A program made the position numbers and the translations under genes. This document shows positions 22,918 through 33,289 of a stretch of DNA of 64,000 nucleotides, one piece after another. The stretch is from Undaria pinnatifida (lineage: Eukaryota; Sar; Phaeophyceae; Laminariales; Alariaceae), in assembly GCA_012845835.1 (NCBI GenBank), contig JABAKD010000026.1, positions 15,042,533 through 15,106,532 of the forward strand, written 5' to 3'. The notes below the pieces were generated by a model. That model was not told where the DNA came from and ran no database searches. It saw only the letters and a program-made list of their open reading frames with translations. Positions within the stretch are counted from its first letter, which is position 1. Each line of letters opens with the position of its first letter.

Positions 22918-23105
22918 TGCTTGGTCTAGGCGATGGTGCGGGTGATGGGCCAGATGGCGGCGCGCGCGCGCGGGGGGGTAAGGGATGGGGGCGTTGGGAA
23001 TTTATGGAATGGAGCTACGACATTGCTGGTTGGATAAATAATGAGGTGATACCACCTCCCTGGTTGTGTTTTTTTTTTTAGCAGAGTTGATTTGAGATGG
23101 GGCGG
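22918..23105 (+). repeat. Family-H distal segment, solo copy
   Basis: TGGTCTAGGCGATGGTG, GGGGCGTTGGGAATTTATGG, TGGAGCTACGACATTG, GATAAATAATGAGGTGATAC, then GGGGCGGCGGGGGAG. Matches 8625-8780 and 12250-12430, and the reverse of 29885-30060. Confidence 0.6.
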
Positions 23106-23204
23106 CGGGGGAGAGGGGGAGAGGGGAGAGGATTTTTTTTTCGTTGTGTAAGTACATGTTTTTTCGTTGTAACGTATCACACTGCTATATGACAGGCAAT
23201 ACCA

Positions 23205-23640
23205 ACCTTCTAGAGGTGATATGTCCAAATTGTTGTTGTAGTCACATTAACTCGCAAAATCAAGTCCGTGGTCACAAGACAAGCTCCAGTCACTCTGCAG
23301 TGAAGAAATATCCCAGGGAAAAAACACAAACAAAAACAAACGTGGTACACGCATATATCATAGCTGGTGCAACTAATGCTTCCACCAGAATAATTTTTAA
23401 AAATTGTAGCGGGAATCAGCCTACCACGTGATAGTTTTGTCTTACAAGTGCATACCCTTGTACATACCCTTGTACGTCTCAGTACTCGGGCATGGAAAGC
23501 CAAACCTCCCAGAAAAGATTACGAATACGTGTGTGTATATTTTGAAAAAAAAAAATTACACGTCGTTCTATAACTACGCATACATATGCACGTCAGACAC
23601 AAGTAAATTGGAAATAATCAAAACAAAAGGAAATATTGAA
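23205..23640 (+). repeat. Dispersed repeat C, copy 1
   Basis: Shares with 26600-26960 and 53090-53450 the order CCGTGGTCACA, CCAGTCACTC, TCCCAGGGAAAA, TGGTACACGCATATATCA, TCCACCAGAA, GCATACATATGCACG. All three copies end in an A-rich or purine-rich tail, which suggests a retroposed (SINE-like) unit, but I cannot point to a convincing promoter box. Confidence 0.6.
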
Positions 23641-23749
23641 AATCAAAGATAGGACAAGGCCATTGTTTATTGTACCCCGATCCAGATCACATATTTTCCT
23701 GGCATTCGTTGCGCCTGAGATAAGATCAAGATGCCGACTTAAACATGTC

Positions 23750-25110
23750 CTAACTGTATGTATTGTACAAACGAGTCTAGATTCGGGAGCAAACAGAAAT
23801 GTAAAATATTTTGTGCGTCATCTCGCAAAAAGATCGCCCCTAAAGCGGTGGTTTCGAAGACCGAACCTGCTGCACCCGAAGCGTCTACGCAGAATGACGA
23901 CGACTACGTGTACATTCGCGTGCCGATAGACAAAATGGCGCCAGTAGATAACGGGTTCACCGAAACGGTGCACCATCAGATTTCACAAATTGCTATGCCA
24001 CGGAATTGAGCACCAGTTCTTCACTCGCTTCCGGCGCCGCCGGCAACCGTGTCCCAGAAATGGCGTGGAGACTCCAGCAACCTTCATTCCGCGCGTGTGA
24101 CGGTCGTGCAAACTGGCAGATGTTGTGACACGATCGGGAACTTTATGTAAAGAAACGAGCAGCATGTGGAAGGCCTGACGCAGCATCTCCCCGGGTCTCT
24201 TATGGTTCACGGTGCTTTCGCGGCTGCTGATATCAAGGTAATCATCGATTCTGGCTTAAGCATCATAGCTATGTCGAAGGAGCTGGTACAAGCCGTAGGG
24301 GAAGGCTGGGGATGACGCCAACCGCGTTAACGCAGGCGTTCGATTGGTCTGTGTGTGGTGGCGTTGTTTGGCCAGGAGTGTGATAGTGAGCCCCACTTAG
24401 CGATCGATTAACACCATGGAGAGCAGTACGATTTACCATGCCATTTATCTCCCTTCCTGGGGGGGGCGATGTGGTTATCATCGGGCCGAAGACGCTCAGA
24501 GATAAACTCGACATCGACGTCGTGGCACGAGGTCACCAAGATGGCGCTGCGATAAAGCTTACAGCTCGTTCCGTGGGCGAGACCAACGATGGTGCTGTGC
24601 TGTGAGCGGCGATGGCTGTCGAAGCGCTCGTGCCGGAGAGGTACGCGGCAAGCGACGTGGACGGTGAGGTCGCACTGACGCTGCCGCCTCAACGACTCAT
24701 GATATTCCAGGATTGTGAAGTAGAAATGCTAGATCGTGTGGGCGTGTTGGTGACGGCTGTCGATACACCGCTGTTGACCATGCCTCCCCGCCGAAAGGTG
24801 CTAAGATGCTGCGTGATAACGCTTTTCGCACGCACCTTGACGTGTTATGTCGGTCGCTGTCGGGTGACTCACCTGCACGCAAGAAGCTTGTGGTGTTCTG
24901 GTTTCGTTTAGGGGCAAGGGTGGTGCGGGCAAAGCCCCCACCTGAACGCAATCGCACGTTTTGGAGCGCGTCAAAGTTTTTACCCGACTGCCGCCTGGGA
25001 GCGACAACGGCTTTGTCGTCGAGGTGGCCGTTCAAGCGGGAAGCACATGGGAGCCGATGTCGCCCGTGTTTGATGGCGCGACGGCCGTGCTGAAAGAGGT
25101 CAAGCGCTGA
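23750..25110 (+). pseudogene. LTR-retrotransposon gag-pol relic with retropepsin motif
   Basis: Plus-strand frames hold pieces in pol order. A short block reads YIRVPIDKMAPVDNGF (about 23910-23955). Around 24200-24315 comes IKVIIDSGLSIIAMSKELV, where DSG is the aspartic-protease active triad of retroelements. Around 24450-24600 is GGDVVIIGPKTLRDKLDIDV. After a TGA, the acidic stretch MLDRVGVLVTAV is followed by DNAFRTHLDVLCRSLSGDSP and GARVVRAKPPP (about 24805-24945), the linker that precedes RT in many Ty3-like pols. No RT follows; a different open stretch (PPGSDNGFVVEVAVQAG) ends with a TGA at about 25110. Several stops and frame changes. Confidence 0.5.
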
Positions 25111-25659
25111 GGCAGGAGATGGATCAGAAGCGGGAACTCGTACCGCGGTATTGGCTTGTGTTTTGATCACACTGTGGTTTGGGGGGGATTCCGAACTCTG
25201 AATTGCTGGTTTTCGTTTTTATCGATGTTTTGAATTTCGACATATTTGTTTTTACATGGAATTTTTGCACCCGTTTCCGATAGTAAATGACGCGGCCACA
25301 GCTGGCGGTACATAGTCGAAGCTGTGTGTCGACAGAGCATGTCATGTCCACGGTTGATTCTTCCGTTTTACTGGTGACTGTTGTTCTGAGTTAAACAATA
25401 CAACATGTGTGGTCTGAGTTTCTGCAAGTTAAATGCGCAATTGGACGTGTGACGCGTGGTGCGTGGTTTGCTTGAACATTATTTGGTGATAACGCGGCTG
25501 CTGAACAATCCTTGTTCAAGGCCAGTATACGTGGTAGATTTTTGGTCGTGGTGAAACTGACGACGATTTTACGGATTTGACCATTGTTCACGTACGGACA
25601 GCTAATAGGTTAATCAATCACAGGGTGGTGGTGTTCGGTAACGATATTTTAGGCGGTCT

Positions 25660-25990
25660 CAGACGAGGCGGTACTGCCACTTGCCGGTAGTTTCGCTGAC
25701 GGTTATCGTTATTTTTTTTTGACGGTAACTACCTCGACGGAAACGGTAAAACCAAAATGTGCCGGTACGTATGTCGGTGGTAATAGGACTCGACGGTAAT
25801 TTTTCGACGGTAGACGGTATTTCGATATCTGACGGTAACTGTCTTGACGGAAACGTTAAAACAAAAATATGCCGGTAATATTTCTGTTGTAATGCAACAC
25901 GACGGTAATTTCTTGACGGTAGCTGGTATTACGTTTTTCGGTGGTAACGTCCTTGTTGGTAAACGGTAACACGAGAAATGCCGGCATGTG
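25660..25990. repeat. Degenerate GACGGTAA-type satellite, block 1
   Basis: Many irregular copies of GACGGTA / GGCGGTA / TGCCGGTA every 20-50 bp (for example TTTTTTTTGACGGTAACTAC and TCGACGGAAACGGTAAAAC). A second block lies at 27110-27430, with repeat units and a repeat-C copy in between. Confidence 0.75.
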
Positions 25991-26019
25991 GCAATTGTTC
26001 TCGGATATGTGTGTGCCTC

Positions 26020-26400
26020 ACAGGCGGGTAAGCTACTTCTCTTTTCATCACATCGAGATTGAGCAGTCTCATGAAAACAACAACAACTGGAAAAACAAAA
26101 GAAAAAGTCCTTACACCAGCGGGCGATAAGCTACTTCTCTTCTTTTCATCGTATTGGGATTGATTTGAGCAGTCTCATGCAAACAACACAACCCCGTAAA
26201 AAACAAATCAAAAGGCTTTAAACGACAAGCAGGCGAGCTACTGATTCTCTTTTCATCACATCAGGATTGAGCAGTATCATGCAAACAACAACCACCGGAG
26301 AAAAGAAAAACGTCGCCAACACAAGCGGGCGAGATACTTCTCTTTTAATCACATCGGGGTTGAGCAGTCTCATGCAAAAAACAACCATCGGAAAAAAACC
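26020..26400 (+). repeat. Tandem repeat, ~110-bp units, four copies
   Basis: Units share GCGGGCGA, TACTTCTCTTTTCATCACAT, TTGAGCAGTCTCATGCAAAC, AACAACCAC.GG, AAAAACAAA. Units diverge and vary in length. Non-coding. Confidence 0.8.
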
Positions 26401-26599
26401 AAAAAAAAAGTCGCGTCGTCTAACTTCTCGGCATCTGCCACTTTTTCAAGTGAACCAGGTGGAAACCTTCTGGCGAGAATACGAATAATATGAAAAAACG
26501 TCCGCCAGATGTCGCACGGCATCCAGTACAACAAAATACTGACCGTGCGTTTTGGGCGGTTTCCAGTGTTGGCGGTGCCCTTCAGGTGGATGTTGTTGT

Positions 26600-26960
26600 T
26601 GTTCTCACAGTTACTCTCATAATCATGTCCGTGGTCACAGGACAGGTTCCCGTCACTCGGGAGCTGAGGAATACCCCAGGGAAAACACACGCAACCCAAG
26701 GTGGTACACGCATACATCACAGCTGACTTAATTCATGCCTCAACCAGAAACATTTAAAAGTGAAATCGGGAACCAGTCTACGATGTGCCAGGTCAATGCT
26801 CTGGTGCACACGTCTCATTACTCACGCCTGGAAAAACAAACTATTCTGATTGCCACCAAATAAAGATTACCACGTATATACTACACGAAGTATCTATTTC
26901 TAGGCATACGCACGACAGGCGTAAGTCAATTGGAGAAAATGAACAAAGAAAAGAAAAGAA
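26600..26960 (+). repeat. Dispersed repeat C, copy 2
   Basis: Same marker order as copies 1 and 3. Ends directly in the purine tract at 26930-27115. Confidence 0.65.
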
Positions 26961-27115
26961 GATGAAGGAAAGGAAAGAAAAGAAGAGAAGAAAACGAAAC
27001 AAAACGAAAAAGGCAAGAAAAGAGAAGAAAAGACAAGAAAAGCAAGAAAAGACAAGGCATGAATAGGAAGCAAGGCGAGGAAAAAAAGAGAAAAAAATGA
27101 AGAAAGAAAAATATG
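26930..27115 (+). repeat. Polypurine (GAAAA)n tract
   Basis: About 180 bases almost entirely A and G with AAGAAAAGAA-type repeats. Could form triplex DNA. Looks like the expanded tail of the preceding repeat-C copy. Confidence 0.85.
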
Positions 27116-27430
27116 GTATCCAGTGTTGACGGTACTCTTATGGCGGTATCCAGTGGTTGCGGTACTACCTTGGCGGTATTTAACGTTGCCGATATTTATT
27201 TGCCGGTAAACGGTTGAACACAAATCTAACGGTAATTCCGTCTGACGGTATTAAATGTGACGGTAGTTTGTAGACGGTAGACGGTCTTTCATTTTTCGGC
27301 GTTAACGCCGTTGGTGGTAGACGATAACACGAGAATATGCCGGTACACTGCGGAATATATCGGGAATACCGGGACTGTCAAACGGGGCGGTAAAAACAAC
27401 GACGGTTAGATTACCGAACACCAACCTAGT
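27110..27430. repeat. Degenerate GGCGGTA/GACGGTA satellite, block 2
   Basis: Same motif family as block 1 (GGCGGTATCCAGTG, TGCCGGTAAACGG, TCTGACGGTATTAAATGTGA). Flanks the tandem repeats and repeat C, as if these had split one satellite array. Confidence 0.7.
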
Positions 27431-27541
27431 TATCAAAGTTTCTCGGTCTGATCCTACTCGTGGTTGTTAGCCCGACATGGACTCTAGAGGGGTGCTCTAT
27501 GGCTGTGGTCGTATCATTAGGAAATTTATTGTTCATAAAAG

Positions 27542-27667
27542 GGTTGGATACATTTTCTAAAGGAGTTTCGCTATTATTGGCGTTTCTTGAGAGCTTTCAG
27601 ATTTCTTGAGAGCTCACAAGAGACGCTAATAGTGACAATGTTGCTTCCTGATGAAATGTATCTAACC
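27542..27667. mobile_element. 126-bp foldback element
   Basis: Left arm begins GGTTGGATACATTT, right arm ends AAATGTATCTAACC. The arms pair imperfectly over about 55 bp each (left CTATTATTGGCGTTTCTTGA, right TCACAAGAGACGCTAATAGT), leaving almost no loop. A solo arm lies at 5745-5801. No coding capacity. Confidence 0.7.
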
Positions 27668-28220
27668 ATTCTGTCACGACGAAATGCCCAATGATTCGAC
27701 CACATCGGTACAGTTAATTTATATATATTATTTATATATATATGGCTACGTCTTGAATCCTTGTGTGTTGCTCTTTTTTGCTACGTATTATTATTTGGAC
27801 TTTGCGTTGGATGTCGAAACCGGATGTACGTATTATATGTATCTGGCCCGAGTTACGAACACCGAGCATTTGTCCGACGCAATTCCAATCACCAATCACC
27901 GAACATCTTCTTTGCCAGGCACGCGTCACCGCACCACCAGCTGCTTGCTGGTCGCTCAGTGCAGTTGCATAGCGACACGGCACAACAACCGCTAAGAGCA
28001 CGAACTCGAGATAGCCGAGAGGTGTACCTATAGAGTATAACGCGGCTGTGCGATGTTGGGGTGTGCGAGCGGGCCGCTACTACAATGGTGCTCTCTCGCC
28101 CGCTTGCAGTCGTGGAGAATACGTTGGCTACTCGTCCTCGCGCTCGTGAGCTAAGCCGGTATCATAGACCCTGAAAATAGGACAACTCGTATATTATTTA
28201 TTTTTTCAGCAAACCGTGAT

Positions 28221-28251
<31 letters not shown>

Positions 28252-28850
28252 GAGAAGCACACGACGAGGAGAATTTACTTCAAAGCTGGTCCGGAAATTG
28301 AACAGCAAAAGCATAGTACTACGAGTCGTAGTAAGGTTTTTTTTTTTTCGGGTCGGTGCTGGTGCTGGTGCTGATTTTTGTTGTTGCTGAAGCGGATGCC
28401 GCAGTTGGCTGACGCTGGCTGCCGCCAGCGTTGCCGCTGAATGCTATGGTGGGATAGCTGCGACCTCATTGCGGTGAACTCTGTCACCGCCACCGTTGGC
28501 TGGCTGCCGTTGAAGCTCGTAACTGGTAGGCGCGGGTTAGAAAAACCCGCCAGAACCCGTACGAAACCACGGTCTGGTACGGTTTGATCACACGGTGCAC
28601 CGTCGAGAAACAGCAGTTTCGATAATGCACCGAAATTAGCTCGAGAACCGTCCGAAACCGCGGCTTCGTATGGTTTATTCATTCGGTACACCATATATAA
28701 AATACGCGGTTATATATGGTTTTCCCTCCACCAGGATTGGCCCTACACCGTCGCATAAACAGTTTAACGGGGAACCGCACAGAACCGCACCGAAAAGTTT
28801 ATTACTGCTTCAAACCGCACCGTAAGATTTGCTATATATCGTGTCGACCA
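27668..28850. other. No recognised gene
   Basis: Contains TA-rich runs (27718-27742), a (CAG)n run (28221-28252), GGTGCTGGTGCTGGTGCTG at 28354-28371, and scattered ACCGCACC/AACCGCAC motifs at 28540-28830. No domain found. Confidence 0.4.
28221..28252 (+). repeat. (AGC)n microsatellite
   Basis: About ten trinucleotide units with one AAC interruption. Confidence 0.9.
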
Positions 28851-29378
28851 AATTTTTGATCTCATAGCTGGAGTGTATTTTAATATTATTCGAGCGAAGC
28901 GAGTTTCTAATCTACACCTGGGCCTCGCAATACAGGCTCCCATGAGAAAAAAAAAGTTTGCGTGCGTGTCTTCGACTAAACTTTTTTTTAGTGTGGGATA
29001 ATTTGATATTAGACTGCAAGTGTCGGCAGACCACCACGGAGCAACAAAACACATTCGAGCAGACTACTGCGAAGCGACAAAAAACACACACAGAAGACCA
29101 CACGGGCAAGAACAGTAGCACACACCGCTCACACAGCCGGCACACAGCGCTCACACAGCGGGCAGCACACAGACAACAGGCGCAGCGGCCGACAATAGTG
29201 GCCAGCGGAGAGCGGGCACGGAGAGTGTGTGCCCGCTAGGGGTGTGTCCGCTGAGTGTATATACTGCTATCTCGTGGTGAGAGAGTAGGTCATCATGGAT
29301 GGGAAGACTTCCGTTGGAAGCGATTGACCCAAACTCTGTCCGTGCGCCAACGCCAAGAGGGCGACAGCAGACACGGCG

Positions 29379-29579
29379 GAGGGGCTTGAGAGGGACCTCT
29401 ACCTATCTAAGGGAGCCAAGGTCATGCTCACGAAGAACCAGTACCAACAAGTTGGACTCCTGAACGGCATTCGAGGCCAAGTGGTCGAGTTGGTGTTAGC
29501 AGACGACGCGCCCCGGCCGAACCTCCCCCTTTACGTTGTCGTCAAGATCAAAGGGGGATGGTCGTCTCAGGAGAGATAA
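29379..29579 (+). pseudogene. PIF1-like helicase fragment, copy 1
   Basis: An open stretch of 66 codons ending in TAA. It reads LYLSKGAKVMLTKNQYQQVG, then LLNGIRGQVVELV and PNLPLYVVVKIKG. This is the conserved segment late in PIF1/RRM3-type and Helitron helicases (GAKVMLTKN...GLxNGxxGxV). After the stop, in a shifted frame (29584-29690), VPISPVDTTWQDERAQVRMQ and LALRLCWA correspond to the segment before the last helicase motif, but that motif (a KSQG-type box) is missing. Copy 2 lies inverted at 44797-44982 with internal stops. A captured gene fragment within a repeat, not a working helicase. Confidence 0.72.
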
Positions 29580-29884
29580 AGAGGGTGTGTGCCGATTTCT
29601 CCCGTAGACACTACTTGGCAGGACGAGAGAGCGCAGGTCAGGATGCAACTGGCGTTGAGACTCTGCTGGGCCAAACGTCACATCACCTGTGGTGCCCCTC
29701 GCAATCACACGAACTAATGGCCCGTGGACGCACACGTCTGACGACAGTTACATCTATAAGCTGTCGCTCGTTTTCGCGACAGCTATTATTGCATCATATT
29801 TGACCTAAACCTCTTGCCCTCCCCCCCCCGCCATATATGTAACATATATATATATATATATATTTTATCTCGCTTCCTCTCGCT

Positions 29885-30060
29885 TTAACGCCCCACCTAT
29901 TATCGAAATCCGTCAGAGTAATAAATACTTGCCACGCCCTGGATGTCGTTTTGTTATCTTTGTAGAGCCGTCCATGCCGCTGCTGCAAATCCCACTCACC
30001 CCCGCCCCCAACGCCCTTTCTTCCCCACCACCCGCACGAACGCCTAGACCTAGAACCAAC
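29885..30060 (-). repeat. Family-H distal segment, inverted copy
   Basis: Reverse complement of 22918-23105 (GCCCCACC.ATTATCG, TAATAAATACTTGCCAC, CCATGCCGCTGCTGC, CGCCTAGACCTAGAACCAAC). The MITE copy 3 begins 21 bp farther on. Confidence 0.55.
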
Positions 30061-30081
30061 ATTGAGCAAAAACCCCGTAGG

Positions 30082-30350
30082 GACCCAGGCTACGGTAGGG
30101 GGGTCCCCATTTGTGTCTTTTATTTCAGTGGCTAGGGGTCACTCGCGCGAGTAACCCCTTTGTTCCTATGCAATCATACGTTTTCTTTATGTTTTACATT
30201 GACGAAATCAATCCGCAATGCAAAGGTGATCTAAGCTGCGCCAAACCAAGTGCCTAAAACATCTTCATCCGTACGGTACAGAGCTACTCGTGCGAGTGGC
30301 TCAAACACACCAGTGAAAATGGGGGTACCCCCCCTACCGTAGCCTTGGTC
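30082..30350 (-). mobile_element. MITE family M1, copy 3
   Basis: 269 bp, inverted relative to copies 1 and 2. Both inverted repeats are intact. Flanked by TAGG on both sides (30078-30081 and 30351-30354). Inserted next to a family-H segment. Confidence 0.92.
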
Positions 30351-30949
30351 TAGGGTACATATATGCGACCCAAAGCCCTCCCCCTACGCCCCCCGCTTCC
30401 GCCGTCACATCCCCCCCCCCCTCCCCCTCAAGAAGGATTCATCGTTTCTAAGAACAAATTGAACTGCCCCACCCATCCCCTCCCCCCCCCCTCCCCCCCT
30501 CCCGCCCCCTTTTTGATCAAAATGCTGTAAGTCGAATATCCGGTGAGGAGAGGACGGAGTTATTGGGGACGTAACGGCCATGCTGTCGCTGATATTTTTA
30601 GGAAGGATAGCCGATTTCGAGTGACTTTTCTTCATTCCTTCGAAAACGATCTAAAAAGTTTTTTTTTTGTTTTTTTTTATTTTATTTTTTAAGCAAACGA
30701 CTTGTTTCTAGAATTTATATTGCTTGGATTCATGCTTGGAATTTACCGGAGAAGGGTCGGGATGCGCCGGCTCGTCGGCTGTTATAACCTGCGTAGCTGC
30801 GCCCAGGTTGACTGGTCATCTGGATTAATTTGCGTATTGGGGCCAAATTCATCACCGCCGTCGTGGGGGCAAGTATGTCTTGTAAAGGGAATTCCAACTT
30901 TACAACCACAACGATCACCTCTTACACATCATGGACGTAATAATGCAGC
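30351..30949. other. C-rich tract and family-H debris, then non-coding DNA
   Basis: 30370-30510 is a long C-rich stretch followed by TTTTTGATCAAAA and GTAAGTCGAATATCCGGTGAG, both family-H markers but in opposite relative orientation, so the locus is rearranged. 30650-30690 is T-rich. Nothing coding recognised. Confidence 0.45.
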
Positions 30950-30953
30950 TTGG
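30950..30953 (+). other. Target-site duplication TTGG (left)
   Basis: Four bases before the 5' LTR; repeated at 44370-44373 directly after the 3' LTR. Confidence 0.75.
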
Positions 30954-31223
30954 TGTTAAGATACGGCCTCGAAAGGCCTGTAGGTATCCGAATTTGAGAT
31001 CATTTGGATGGGTTTCGTATGATAAGGTTGGCGGTTTATATTCGGGGAAGTTAGGAATTAGATCGGAGGCACGCGCCTCCGATCTCAGAAGCTATCCCGG
31101 GCTCTGGTGGAAACGAATAAAGCTACATCTCTACGAAGGAACGAAAGTGAGTACTCTCCGAAGACCTGCTCAATTGGCAGACCTGCAGGGGGCACTCTGT
31201 GTCCCCCACCTATTAATTTCACA
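30954..31223 (+). repeat. 5' LTR of the Gypsy element
   Basis: 270 bp from TGTTAAG to TTTCACA. Contains TTTATATTC (possible TATA-type box near 31037), a perfect hairpin GATCGGAGGC-ACGC-GCCTCCGATC at about 31062-31085, GAATAAAGC (candidate poly-A signal, about 31116) and a second hairpin GGGGGCAC/GTGTCCCCC near the 3' end. Confidence 0.95.
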
Positions 31224-31225
31224 TG

Positions 31226-31240
31226 TGGCGTCGTCGAGCT
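31226..31240 (+). promoter_or_regulatory. Putative tRNA primer-binding site
   Basis: TGGCGTCGTCGAGC begins two bases after the LTR. TGG complements the CCA end of a tRNA; the rest would have to match that tRNA's acceptor and T arm. The tRNA is not identified. Confidence 0.5.
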
Positions 31241-33289
31241 TGATGTGCTATTGTGGCAGCGTTCTTCCGGTTTCTCCGATTTTTTTTTCGTAGCGATTTT
31301 GCTTTTGCTTTCCATCGAGCCCACAACCCCTGTTCCTTCTCGGGTGGCTTCTCAATGGAGGGAGCGCCCTTCCTCCTACAACGGCGACCACAACAGCAGT
31401 GAGATGGCAGGGGCCCCTCCTGTTGGTCGCCGCGCACGTACCACACGGACGACACCTTCCAAGTACGTGCGGACGACTCTGCTCTGCGGAGCACACTCCT
31501 CGTCTCGAATTTTGGTCCCTCCTGTTGGTCGCTGGGCAAGCACCACACAGAGGACACTTTCCGAGTACGGGCGGACGACACTGCTCTTCGGAGCACACCC
31601 CTCGTCCCGGCCTTTGGCCGCATCAGTTCACCGCCAGCTGGTCATAGACCACTCCGCAGTGGAACTGCCCGAGCCCCACCCATCAGACTTGTTTGCTCCG
31701 CGCTCTGCCAGCATGTTGCACAGCACATATCCGCGAGTTGCCAGCACAAGCCCCAAGATCGGCCATCGACTCGTACTTTTTTTTTTCGCGCTTTGGGGCT
31801 CGGAGCCATATGCACGACATGCCACGGACAAGCATACTGGAATCAACCCTTCGAATGACATTCGAAGGGGACTTCGCTCGCTGAGAGAGCCCATCGCCCA
31901 GCACATCCTTGCTGTCGGTGCCAGACCGTCCTTCGCGGGACCCCCTTGGACTGCGGGCACCGTGCTCTAGGAGCTCATGTCGGGGCTCCTTCCTTTGTGA
32001 TCTACCTGGGAAGAAACAGGCGGTGCTCGTGGAATGTTTGAGCTTTTTCGTTTGGCGAATTTTCCAGTACACGCGTTATCGTATGGGTTTCAGTACGTAC
32101 GTCGATCATTCTTGTGCGTCGAACAAGCAGCTGCCCTTGTGCCCCCTTTCTGCCGAAATTAGTACAAGCTACGAATTTGGCACCTCGGACCCCTCTCCGA
32201 TCTTTCTCGATCAACAGCGTTCCACTACTGCTGTCCGTCGCGTAGCTTCAACCACCATCATTTTTGCAGAGGTGACAACTACAGTGCAGCACAATGGGCT
32301 CGCTGTCAATGCCTGCCATATACCGCCGGATTCTCTGCTGTAGAAGCCACTGTACAGCAGCCAAGCCGCCTACTTTGCTCCTGCTCATACACCACATAGC
32401 TCGACCCTTCACTGCCCCAGCGTCCACAGTTACAGCACCGCAGCTCTGACACCCCCCACTGCTGTGCGAGTGTTCCTTGCAAGTTCGATTCGAGAGGTTT
32501 TTTTTTTCGTCCTGGCCCCTCCGCGACTAGAACTTGAACCTAGTGAACGCTGAAACTCTGTGCTGGCTTTTTTTGGGCAAGGCTGTTGATGTGTGCGATG
32601 CCCTATATTCTCCCATTCATGGGTACGCGGGGACTATAATACCACTTTCTGTGTATGCACAGCTACCGTGCGGCACTCCGCACTGCTGTCAACGTAACTG
32701 TCCCTTTATCGGTGGGAGTGGTTACGGATTCTTTTTTCAGCTGTCCGGGCGTTAGGCCGTCTTCCTGCCGGTACATGTGCTGCCCTTCACGATATTGCTA
32801 GGGTCTACGCTGGAAATTTTTTCTTCTTCTTCTCTGCACATGTTCGGACAGCTACTGCCCGTTACAGAGCGCTTACTACACAGTTCGCGGAGATACTGCG
32901 CTTCACAGTTTTTACTAGTGCAGTGGAGAACAGCCCGTTTAATGCGGTACCTTTGGGGGCAAACAGCCTTTCTATTCGACTGTGGGCGTGCACATTTTTC
33001 TACAGCTGGTGTTGGTACTACACTACCCATCTTGGTGCGGTTGAAATTACCGTTACCTGTAAACACAGCAGTGATACTGCAGCAATCAGCACTACTGCAG
33101 GCGCGACTGTCCCCCTTTAGTGCGGTCGGGGGAAACTACTTTGTTTGGGAGGGTTATACTGCCCGTTTTTTTTTAATATACGGTTGGTGCGCGAACGTAT
33201 ACTGTCCTACCCCCCACTACACTACTGTGGGGGCAGATGCTGCCCATTTTTATACGGTTGGCTGCGCGATCCTTCACTGTGCTTCCCCC
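31241..33289 (+). other. Gypsy leader, non-coding or weakly coding
   Basis: An ORF of 287 codons spans from the LTR (31107-31970) but has no domain I know. It holds a 102-bp tandem pair (PPVGRRARTTRTTPSKYVRT / PPVGRWASTTQRTLSEYGRT, about 31410-31615), so it is more likely repeat-derived. The rest, to 33289, is T-rich and non-coding. Confidence 0.4.

Noticed and set aside
29496-29735. 79-codon minus ORF
   Set aside because: Antisense of the PIF1 fragment, whose plus-strand reading matches a known family.
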